A stretch of 7,628 bases of DNA from Gemmatimonadota bacterium (GTDB lineage: Bacteria > Gemmatimonadota > Gemmatimonadetes > Longimicrobiales > Longimicrobiaceae). Both the position numbers and the translations under genes were made by a program. This document shows positions 1-5,676 of the stretch, one piece after another. Each line of letters starts with the position of its first letter. The stretch's first letter is position 1. The notes under the pieces are model-generated. The model worked only from the letters and a program-made list of their open reading frames with translations. It was not told the origin of the DNA and did no database searches. The stretch is from contig JAHWJV010000164.1 of NCBI GenBank assembly GCA_019348265.1, positions 1-7,628 of the forward strand, read 5' to 3'.

Positions 1-581
1 CCTTAGAGCTGCAGGTGGTCGACCTGCTCATGCCGCTGCTCCGCCAGTTCTGGGAGATGTGGGAGCGCGACGAGTGCTCGATAGATCAGGAGCACTTCGC
101 CTCCGCATTTGCGCGGGAAAAGCTCGTCTCCATGCTCGATTCCGTCGCCGGCTCGCCCCTGCCCGGCCCGGAAGCTCTGTGCGTGGGCGCGCCTGGTGAG
201 CTGCACGAGTTCGGCCTGCTGGCGGCCGCCATCCACCTTTCCATGCGCGGGTGGAAGGTCACCTACCTCGGCGCCGACCTCCCCGTAGACCAGATCGAGC
301 CGATCGCGCGACAGCGGCGGCCCGCGCTGCTCTGCACCTCCCTGCTCACCTCCCGCTCGCGCGTAGAGTGCCTCGCCCTGGCCGCCGCGCTGCGGGCCGT
401 CACCCCCGCCGAAACCATGGTGGTCGTGGGCGGCGGCGGGCTCCCGGAGCGCATCCCTCGCCACCCTGAGCGCGGCCTGTATTTCCTCCGCCACCTGTCT
501 GATCTCACGCAGCTCGTCCCGGTGGGCCGCGCCGGCTCGCCACTTGCGAGCCGGCATGCCGGTACCAGACATCCGGCGTAG
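1..581 (+). CDS. B12-binding regulator, CarH/LitR-like, 3' part
   Basis: The gene is cut at its 5' end by the window edge; the visible frame starts with the codon at base 3 and gives 192 residues. Residues 1-50 are the helical cap domain, with the W-x9-EH signature (W20, E30, H31) that in CarH contacts the adenosyl group of coenzyme B12. Residues 58-175 are a Rossmann-like cobalamin-binding domain: ExHxxG (E66, H68, G71; H68 is the expected lower cobalt ligand), then after 41 residues SxL (S113-L115), then after 27 residues the glycine-rich run at 143-146. This matches the D/ExHxxG-x41/42-SxL-x26/28-GG family rule. In MerR-type CarH/LitR proteins this half senses light through adenosylcobalamin and an N-terminal helix-turn-helix binds DNA; that half is outside the window, so a regulator role is inferred. 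E21 replaces the His next to the Trp that, as I recall, becomes a second cobalt ligand after illumination in Thermus CarH. The last ~15 residues look like an unstructured tail. A corrinoid protein of another kind is possible but less likely. Confidence 0.85.
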   Translation, partial: LELQVVDLLMPLLRQFWEMWERDECSIDQEHFASAFAREKLVSMLDSVAGSPLPGPEALCVGAPGELHEFGLLAAAIHLSMRGWKVTYLGADLPVDQIEPIARQRRPALLCTSLLTSRSRVECLALAAALRAVTPAETMVVVGGGGLPERIPRHPERGLYFLRHLSDLTQLVPVGRAGSPLASRHAGTRHPA

Positions 582-606
582 CTCCGGCGAGGACGCTAAA
601 CCCTGT

Positions 607-614
607 GGAGGTGG
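607..614 (+). promoter_or_regulatory. Ribosome binding site of sodC
   Basis: GGAGG (607-611) lies 7 nt before the ATG at 619. It decides the start: the same frame is open from an ATG at 544, but that one has no such site, would overlap the upstream gene, and would put 25 polar residues in front of the signal peptide. Confidence 0.8.
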
Positions 615-618
615 ATCG

Positions 619-1185
619 ATGAAGCGAGCGAGATACCCCCTGTTCGCGGTGATGGTGGTAGCGGCCGGCGCCTGCGCGGCGACCCAGCAGGCGGCGAACG
701 ACGTGACTCGGCAAGCCCGTGAGGCGGTCTCGCCCGGCCCGACCGCCACCGCGCGGCTGCTGAACGCGCAGGGTGTCGAGGTGGGCACGGTGGAGCTCGA
801 GCAGCACGAGAACGGGGTGGAAGTCGAGATTCGGACTACCGGCGTCCCGGGAGGGCTGCACGGGATCCACTTCCATCAGGTCGGAGCATGCGCGGCCCCG
901 GACTTCATGTCCGCGGGCGGCCATTTCAACCCCGCTCGGCGCCAGCACGGATTCGATAACCCGCAGGGTCCTCACGCCGGCGACCTCCGCAACCTCGAGG
1001 TGACCGCCGCCGGGGTCGGGCGCGCGGAGTTCCTCAACCCGTCCATTACCATCTCCGCCGGCCCGAACTCGCTGTTCGACGCCGACGGCACGTCGCTCGT
1101 CGTCCACGCCACCGCCGACGACTACCGCACGGACCCCTCCGGCAACTCCGGCTCGCGCATCGCCTGCGGCGTAATCAGCAGGTAA
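619..1185 (+). CDS. sodC: Cu/Zn superoxide dismutase, lipoprotein type
   Basis: SodC converts superoxide to oxygen and hydrogen peroxide outside the cytoplasm. The 188-residue product starts with a basic, hydrophobic signal peptide (1-18) ending in a lipobox-like A16-G17-A18-C19, so it is probably lipid-anchored; the alanine at -3 is less common than leucine. After a polar linker (20-40) comes the SodC beta-barrel. Copper ligands are H84, H86, H102 and H163; zinc ligands are H102, H110, H119 and D122. The 8, 9 and 3 residue spacings of the zinc site equal those of classical Cu/Zn SODs (63, 71, 80, 83 in the human enzyme). C91 and C183 form the expected intramolecular disulfide. The C-terminus (IACGVI) is typical, so the enzyme looks intact. 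The gene follows the B12-type regulator by 37 bp on the same strand and may share its transcript. No separate promoter is evident in that gap. Transcription should end at the hairpin at 1258-1282. Confidence 0.95.
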   Translation: MKRARYPLFAVMVVAAGACAATQQAANDVTRQAREAVSPGPTATARLLNAQGVEVGTVELEQHENGVEVEIRTTGVPGGLHGIHFHQVGACAAPDFMSAGGHFNPARRQHGFDNPQGPHAGDLRNLEVTAAGVGRAEFLNPSITISAGPNSLFDADGTSLVVHATADDYRTDPSGNSGSRIACGVISR

Positions 1186-1257
1186 GCGGTTCCCAAGCGT
1201 TTTGCAGGTCCAGAGTGCTGCCAACGGACTCCGAAACCGCATCCCGCTGGAACCGAA

Positions 1258-1282
1258 GCCCTCTCCCAACATGGGAGAGGGC
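1258..1282. terminator. Convergent intergenic hairpin, likely bidirectional terminator
   Basis: GCCCTCTCCC (1258-1267) pairs perfectly with GGGAGAGGGC (1273-1282) around the loop AACAT, a 10-bp GC-rich stem. It sits between the convergent ends of sodC and the esterase-like gene. No T-run follows on either strand, so it is not a classic intrinsic terminator; its position suggests it slows or stops transcription from both sides or protects the 3' ends. It may also be one copy of a dispersed palindromic repeat. Confidence 0.55.
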
Positions 1283-1328
1283 GGCGAGCCCAAGGCGCGC
1301 CGGGTGAGGCCCGCACTTTCGCACTTTC
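1258..1328. repeat. Palindrome plus tandem GCACTTTC unit, possible dispersed repeat
   Basis: The hairpin is followed by a GC-rich block ending in CGGGTGAGG (1301-1309) and two head-to-tail copies of GCACTTTC (1313-1320 and 1321-1328). The rest of the 147-bp gap (1186-1332) holds no gene that I can see. The composite resembles repeats scattered through intergenic regions of some high-GC genomes; only one copy is in this window, so the dispersed nature is inference. Confidence 0.45.
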
Positions 1329-1332
1329 CGGT

Positions 1333-2637
1333 TCACATCCCGCTCGGGAACGTCTCCGGTGCTTCGCCGTCCTGCCGAACGGGAAAGTGCAGTGGCCGTA
1401 GCGCGGTCGTGCGGTCGAGGTACAGGAGCGCGTCGTACCGATGCGGCAGAACGGTCGGGACGTAGTTCCCGAACCGCTCGTGCGTGGGGTTGTACACGAC
1501 CCCTATGGCCCGGTGTCCGCGCGGCTCGAGCATCTCCTCCGGCTCGTCTCCGTTGAACAGGAGCAGTCGGTCCGCTGGCGACTCGCTGTGGAGGATCTCC
1601 TCCCAGCTGCCGGTCCGCGCCGGCGGGACCGGCATGCGCTGCATCGGCGCGCCCCACTCGGCCCCCGCGATCACGGAGCCCTGGTACGAAGCGAATCCCA
1701 CCAGCACCACGCCCTCGGGTTCCTGCCGCTGCCGCACGAGCTGCCCGACGTTGACCATCCCCGCGCGCGCCATGTCCGTAGCTCGGGCATCGCCGATGTG
1801 GGTGTTGTGCTCCCACACGATCCCCTTCGCCTTCGGCCCGTGGTGTGCCATCAGCCGCTCCAGCGTCTCCACCATGTGGTTATCGCGGATGTTCCATGAG
1901 TCGGGGCCGCCTCGCACCATCGTCCGGTAGTAGAGCTCCGCGTTCCGGACCGTCAGCGCGTTCTGCTCCGCGTTGAAGTACGCCTCCCGCCCGTCCTCGC
2001 GATATTGCGGCGCGCCGTGCCTCAGCTCCATCAGCATCGCCACCGCCTCGGACTCGCAGGACGTGGGGACGAGCGCCGTTGCCATGGCGTATTCCTGCAC
2101 GTCCTCGCCGTACGGGTCGAAGCAGCCGTACGCCCGGCGCGCCCGCGCCGCGGCTTCCGGGTCGACGCGCCTCAGGTACCGCTCCACCGCCTGCATCGAG
2201 TTCCAGAGGCTGTACACGTCCAGGCCGTAGAAGCCGACCTTCTCCTCGCCCGGCACGTGCGAGTTGTGATCGCGGAGGAATTCCGTCAGCGCCACGATCT
2301 CCTCGTTCGCCCACATCCAGCTAGGCCAGCGCTCGAACGTGTGAAGCACCTCCCTCGCCGAGGTGCCCGCGTCGTCGTACCCCTTCACGAAGCGATTCAC
2401 GCGGTAGCAGTCGGGCCAGTCGCCCTCCACCGCGACGAAGGAGAACCCCTTCTCCCGAACCAGTCTGCGCGTGATACGCTCGCGCCAGAGATAGTACTCG
2501 GACGTCCCGTGCGACGCCTCCCCCAGCAGCACGAACCGGGAGTCTCCGACCGCGTCGAGCAGCGGATCCAGGTCACCCTCGTCACGCAGCGAGGTCTCGA
2601 TGTTGGTCAGATGAGCTGTGACTGATTCGGACGGCAT
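1333..2637 (-). CDS. Erythromycin-esterase-like hydrolase
   Basis: The 434-residue product belongs to the erythromycin esterase (Ere) family. Characterised EreA/EreB open the macrolactone ring, but most chromosomal homologues have unknown substrates. Family signatures are all present: LGEASHGTSEYY with E40 and H43 (equivalent, from memory, to E43 and the catalytic-base H46 of EreB), an AVEGDWPD block with E71, GLDVYSLW (138-145), SWNIRDNHM (247-255), and WEHNTHIGDAR (275-285) with H277 and H280. The C-terminal part contains the common RAIGVVYNPTHERFGNYVPT block. Length is normal and no signal peptide is seen, so the enzyme is probably cytoplasmic. The start is fixed by a strong AGGAGGT site. 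The gene begins 17 bp after the glucosidase gene and is probably its operon partner. The fold and hydrolase class are well supported; macrolide resistance is not, and a housekeeping or secondary-metabolite ester substrate is as likely. Confidence 0.9.
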   Translation of the reverse strand: MPSESVTAHLTNIETSLRDEGDLDPLLDAVGDSRFVLLGEASHGTSEYYLWRERITRRLVREKGFSFVAVEGDWPDCYRVNRFVKGYDDAGTSAREVLHTFERWPSWMWANEEIVALTEFLRDHNSHVPGEEKVGFYGLDVYSLWNSMQAVERYLRRVDPEAAARARRAYGCFDPYGEDVQEYAMATALVPTSCESEAVAMLMELRHGAPQYREDGREAYFNAEQNALTVRNAELYYRTMVRGGPDSWNIRDNHMVETLERLMAHHGPKAKGIVWEHNTHIGDARATDMARAGMVNVGQLVRQRQEPEGVVLVGFASYQGSVIAGAEWGAPMQRMPVPPARTGSWEEILHSESPADRLLLFNGDEPEEMLEPRGHRAIGVVYNPTHERFGNYVPTVLPHRYDALLYLDRTTALRPLHFPVRQDGEAPETFPSGM

Positions 2638-2644
2638 TTGGGTA

Positions 2645-2651
2645 ACCTCCT
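2645..2651 (-). promoter_or_regulatory. Ribosome binding site of the esterase-like gene
   Basis: AGGAGGT on the minus strand, 7 nt before the ATG at 2637. It lies wholly inside the 17-bp gap after the glucosidase stop codon, which suits efficient re-initiation on a shared transcript. Confidence 0.8.
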
Positions 2652-2654
2652 GCG

Positions 2655-4259
2655 TTACGGATCCAGCCGTATGACGAGTCCTTCATCCGGCCGGAGCCGG
2701 ATCTGCCCACCCACGCGCTCCCCCTCCCGGTCGAGGTGCGTGGACACCGCTACGACGCCCGCCAGCGCTGCAGCATCCAGCCGGTGCGCCGTCGAGCCGA
2801 GGTTCAGCGCGACCAGAAACGCCTCGGCTCCGTCCTCTGCGCGGCGCACGTACGCAAGCACGTCACCTTCCGCTTCGAGCGGCTCGAACCCCCCGACCTC
2901 CAGCGCCGGCGACCCGCGGCGCAACGCCAGCAGCCGACGGTTCAAGGAGAGCATGGACGATGGATCGTCCCTTTCCGCCTCCACGTTGACCGCGCGGTAG
3001 TCGACAGACAGCGGGAGCCATGGCTCCGCCGTGCTGAACCCCGCGCCGGCGCTGCCGTCCCACTGCATAGGGGTCCGCTCCGGGTCGCGGCCGAGTCCCT
3101 TCCCCGGAACGTTCTTCTCGAACGGGTCCTGTATGCGCTCGGGCGGTATGTCGACGTCGCGCATGCCGATCTCGTCCCCATAGTACAGCGTCGGCGTCCC
3201 GCGCAGCGTCAGCAGGAGCATCGCGGCAACGCGCGCCTGCGCTGTGCCGACGCGCGTCGCGATCCGGTGGTTGTCGTGGTTCCCCAGCACCCAGTTCGGC
3301 CAACCGCCCGGGGGCAGCGCGTGCTCATACTCCTCGATGAGCGCGGCGATGTGCCGCGCGTCCCACGGGGCCAGCACCAGCTGGAAGTTGAAGGGGAGGT
3401 GCGCCCCCGATCCATTCTGGCCGTAGTACGTCACCAGCCGCTCGAGCGGAAGATAGATCTCGCCGATCAGCACCCTCTCCTCGTATTCGTCGAATACCCG
3501 CCGCATCTCGGCGATGACCTCGTGCACCTCCGGCCGGTCGGCCGTGTAGACGGGCAGCACCGCCTGGAAGGGGTGCGACCCCGGCGTCCATTCCGGGTTC
3601 TCCGGGTTGTCGCGGAAATGAGCGTCCTTGATCAGGTGCCAGATCACGTCCACCCTGAACCCGTCGACACCCCGCTCCAGCCAGAAGCGGAGCACGTCAA
3701 GCATCGCCGCGACCACCTCCGGGTTCCGCCAGTTCAGGTCCGGCTGCTCCGGAAGGAAAGCGTGGTAGTAGTACTGGCCGGTAGCCTCGTCGAAGGTCCA
3801 CGCCGGTCCCCCGAAGTTGGACAGCCAGTTGTTCGGCGGACCTCCATTCCGCGCCGGGTCGCGCCACAGGTACCAGTCGCGCTTCGCCGAATCCCGGGAC
3901 GCGCGGCTCTCCCGGAACCACGCGTGCTGATCCGAGCTGTGGTTCGGCACGAAGTCCAGGATCACCTTCAGCCCTCGCGCATGCGCCTCTGCCGTCAGCC
4001 GGTCGAAATCGTCGAGCGAGCCGAACAGCGGGTGGATTCCGCGATAATCCGCGACGTCGTACCCGAAATCCTTCATCGGGCTGGGATAGATCGGCGAGAT
4101 CCAGATCGCGTCCACTCCCAGCCACCGCAGATAGTCCAGCCGCTGCACGATCCCGGGCAGATCCCCCACCCCGTCGCCGTTGCTGTCCTGAAAGCTCCGA
4201 GGGTAGATCTGGTACACGACCCCGCGCTGCCACCAGAGATAGTGTCGCTTTCTGCTCAT
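2655..4259 (-). CDS. GH13 alpha-glucosidase (oligo-1,6-glucosidase-like)
   Basis: The 534-residue product is a glycoside hydrolase family 13 enzyme that releases glucose from the non-reducing end of short alpha-glucosides. No signal peptide is present, so it probably works in the cytoplasm on imported or stored sugars. The (beta/alpha)8 barrel starts near residue 9. Conserved regions are DFVPNH (102-107), GFRVDV (200-205, nucleophile D204), GEI (266-268, acid/base E267) and NHD (327-329, D329 stabilising the transition state). QPDLNW (172-177) is the region V form of the oligo-1,6-glucosidase group. The residue after the nucleophile is Val205; in related enzymes Val there goes with alpha-1,6 activity and Thr or Ala with alpha-1,4, so isomaltose-type substrates are a reasonable guess. 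A PMQWD block and a C-terminal beta domain (about 455-534) complete the fold. A stop codon lies in frame eight codons upstream with no other start between, so this ATG is the start, yet it lacks a clear Shine-Dalgarno site and a repeat arm ends 6 nt upstream. Trehalose-related activity cannot be excluded. Confidence 0.92.
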   Translation of the reverse strand: MSRKRHYLWWQRGVVYQIYPRSFQDSNGDGVGDLPGIVQRLDYLRWLGVDAIWISPIYPSPMKDFGYDVADYRGIHPLFGSLDDFDRLTAEAHARGLKVILDFVPNHSSDQHAWFRESRASRDSAKRDWYLWRDPARNGGPPNNWLSNFGGPAWTFDEATGQYYYHAFLPEQPDLNWRNPEVVAAMLDVLRFWLERGVDGFRVDVIWHLIKDAHFRDNPENPEWTPGSHPFQAVLPVYTADRPEVHEVIAEMRRVFDEYEERVLIGEIYLPLERLVTYYGQNGSGAHLPFNFQLVLAPWDARHIAALIEEYEHALPPGGWPNWVLGNHDNHRIATRVGTAQARVAAMLLLTLRGTPTLYYGDEIGMRDVDIPPERIQDPFEKNVPGKGLGRDPERTPMQWDGSAGAGFSTAEPWLPLSVDYRAVNVEAERDDPSSMLSLNRRLLALRRGSPALEVGGFEPLEAEGDVLAYVRRAEDGAEAFLVALNLGSTAHRLDAAALAGVVAVSTHLDREGERVGGQIRLRPDEGLVIRLDP

Positions 4260-4265
4260 TTTCGT

Positions 4266-4348
4266 GCTATCGGCTATCGGCTATCGGTCATCCGTCATCC
4301 GTCATCCGTTATCCGTTACTGATAGCCGATCGCCGATAGCCGATAGCC
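4266..4348. repeat. Inverted array of 7-bp repeats
   Basis: Read on the plus strand: three GCTATCG units (4266-4286), three GTCATCC units (4287-4307), GTTATCC (4308-4314) and a partial GTTACT. The opposite orientation follows: GATAGCC (4321-4327), GATCGCC, GATAGCC, GATAGCC (to 4348). The outer parts are complementary: 4266-4287 pairs with 4326-4347 at 21 of 22 positions, leaving a loop of about 38 nt. The array fills nearly the whole gap between the SDR stop codon and the glucosidase start codon. It should form a strong hairpin in the minus-strand mRNA or a cruciform in DNA. No T-run follows, so it is not a standard terminator. Confidence 0.9.
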
Positions 4349-4355
4349 TCCACCC

Positions 4356-5234
4356 TCACCTCGTCCCCGACTTCCCCGTGATCGCCAGTACCTCTCCCGT
4401 GATGTAGCGCGCGTCCGGCGAGGCGAGGAACACGTACGCCGGGGCGATCTCCGCCGGCTGGGCGGGTCGTTTCCAGACGGTGTCCTCACCGAAGCCCACC
4501 ACGTGCTCGTGGTCGAAGGTCGAGGGGATCAGCGGTGTCCACACCGGCCCGGGGGCGATGCAGTTCACGCGTATCCCCTGGGCGGCGACGTTGGTCGCGA
4601 GCGCCTTGGTGAAGGCGTGGATGGCGCCCTTGGTGGCCGAATAGTCCAGCAGCTCGGGGTTCCCGTCCATCCCGGTGATGGATCCGGTGTTGACGATCGC
4701 GGCACCGGGCTTCAGGTGGGGCATGGCGGCCTGCGCCATGTAGAAGTACCCGAAGATGTTCGTGCGGAAGGTGAGCTCGACCTGCTCCTCGCTATACTCC
4801 TCGATGGACTTGCGAGACATCTGGTAAGCGGCGTTGTTCACCAGGATGTCCAACCGCCCCAGCTCGGTCGTGACCTGCTCCACGAGCCGCTGGCACTCGG
4901 CCCGCTGCTGCACGTCGAAGGGGATCAGCAGGCAGCGGCGCCCCGCCTCCTCCACCCAGCGCTTCGTCTCCTGCGCGTCCTTTTCTTCCTTACCCGGCAG
5001 GTACCCTACAGCGACGTCGGCCCCCTCACGCGCGAAGGCGATGCAGACGGCGCGGCCGATCCCGCTGTCCCCGCCGGTCACGATCGCGACCAGCCCTTCG
5101 AGCTTCCCTGACCCGCGGTAGCTCTGCTCCCCGTGGTCCGCCGGCGGGTCCATCTTGGACTCGACGCCTGGGTAGCTCTGCACCGGCACGTCTTCGGATG
5201 GGGTGGGGCCGGGCTTCGGGTTTCTCTCGTCCAT
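4356..5234 (-). CDS. SDR oxidoreductase, YghA/general-stress-protein-39 type
   Basis: The 292-residue product is a classical short-chain dehydrogenase/reductase that uses NAD(P)(H) to interconvert an alcohol and a carbonyl; the substrate cannot be read from sequence. A Rossmann fold starts near residue 47 with the cofactor loop TGGDSGIG (53-60), then NNAA (133-136) and the catalytic tetrad N159, S185, Y198 and K202 (YSATK). An APGPVWTP block follows near the substrate loop. The 45-residue N-terminal extension rich in Pro, with QSYPG and EQSYRGSGKL segments, and the total length match the YghA, YhdF and general stress protein 39 subgroup, often linked to stress and dormancy. The start has an AAAAGGAG site 6 nt upstream. 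It lies 73 bp after the small membrane protein gene and 96 bp before the glucosidase gene on the same strand; whether it has its own promoter is not clear. Confidence 0.92.
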   Translation of the reverse strand: MDERNPKPGPTPSEDVPVQSYPGVESKMDPPADHGEQSYRGSGKLEGLVAIVTGGDSGIGRAVCIAFAREGADVAVGYLPGKEEKDAQETKRWVEEAGRRCLLIPFDVQQRAECQRLVEQVTTELGRLDILVNNAAYQMSRKSIEEYSEEQVELTFRTNIFGYFYMAQAAMPHLKPGAAIVNTGSITGMDGNPELLDYSATKGAIHAFTKALATNVAAQGIRVNCIAPGPVWTPLIPSTFDHEHVVGFGEDTVWKRPAQPAEIAPAYVFLASPDARYITGEVLAITGKSGTR

Positions 5235-5240
5235 CGGGCA

Positions 5241-5248
5241 CTCCTTTT
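5241..5248 (-). promoter_or_regulatory. Ribosome binding site of the SDR gene
   Basis: AAAAGGAG on the minus strand, 6 nt before the ATG at 5234; it supports this start and therefore the Pro-rich N-terminal extension. Confidence 0.75.
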
Positions 5249-5307
5249 AGCTAGCACGCACAACGCTCGGGGGCGCGTCGGCAGTGCACAAGGTGTACCC
5301 TCGAATA

Positions 5308-5676
5308 CTACTGTTTCACGATGTCCAGGCGGGGACGCAGCGGCTGATTGGGGATCAGCCAAAGGACGGCCGCGAGAGCGAACGCCTCGCGCGCCCACCC
5401 GGCGAAAACGGGGATGACCAGCCAGAGAAGCCAGAGCAGGACCAGGAGCAGCGCGCCGCGCCGGTCGCGCCGCGCCTCCTTCGCGGCGGCGCGACGCTCC
5501 ATCATCGCGGTGAGATCGCCGTTGCGGGCGCTCACGTCGGCGAGGCCCGTCGCCGCGGTCGCCTCCGCCGCCCGCAGCGCTAGACGCGCGGTCGAGCGAA
5601 CGAGGCGCCCGACCAGTGCGGCGCCGCCGGCTACCGCGATCAGCGTGACCAGCCCGGTCAGCGACTCCTCAAGCAT
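5308..5676 (-). CDS. Small membrane protein of unknown function
   Basis: I do not recognise this 122-residue protein. Residues 7-26 form a hydrophobic segment, 27-73 are an Ala/Arg-rich, probably helical cytoplasmic stretch with a cluster of basic residues (61-73), and 74-92 plus 97-109 form a hydrophobic hairpin rich in Leu and Trp. The likely start is the ATG at 5676, which overlaps the last codons of the transporter gene (ATGCTTGA); a TTG four codons upstream is also possible. The overlap implies translational coupling, so the protein may be made in fixed ratio with the transporter and might assist it, but that is inference. Base composition matches the neighbours. Confidence 0.7.
   Translation of the reverse strand: MLEESLTGLVTLIAVAGGAALVGRLVRSTARLALRAAEATAATGLADVSARNGDLTAMMERRAAAKEARRDRRGALLLVLLWLLWLVIPVFAGWAREAFALAAVLWLIPNQPLRPRLDIVKQ

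Noticed and set aside
551..562. A 12-bp palindrome CCGGCATGCCGG near the end of the regulator gene, 56 bp before sodC.
   Set aside because: It is inside coding sequence, and short GC-rich palindromes of this kind are expected by chance in such DNA.
544..618. An upstream start for sodC at 544.
   Set aside because: It overlaps the regulator gene and would bury the signal peptide behind 25 polar residues; the ATG at 619 has a good ribosome binding site.
3..1293. Long minus-strand frames (3-788 and 505-1293) opposite the B12-type regulator and sodC.
   Set aside because: Their products are Arg/Gly/Ala-rich low-complexity shadows; the plus-strand genes carry complete family motifs.
1333..2637. 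The esterase-like gene as a macrolide resistance determinant.
   Set aside because: Family membership alone does not show macrolide activity; the setting shows no resistance cassette, integron or other resistance gene.
2736..4322. A 528-codon open frame on the plus strand, antisense to the glucosidase gene.
   Set aside because: It mirrors the codon structure of a strongly supported GH13 gene in high-GC DNA, its product is Arg/Pro/Val-rich without any domain, and no ribosome binding site precedes it.
4266..4348. The heptamer array as a CRISPR.
   Set aside because: Units are only 7 bp with no spacers, orientation reverses halfway, and no cas gene is nearby.
5249..5307. A separate promoter for the SDR gene.
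   Set aside because: I found no pair of boxes with acceptable match and spacing in this short gap.
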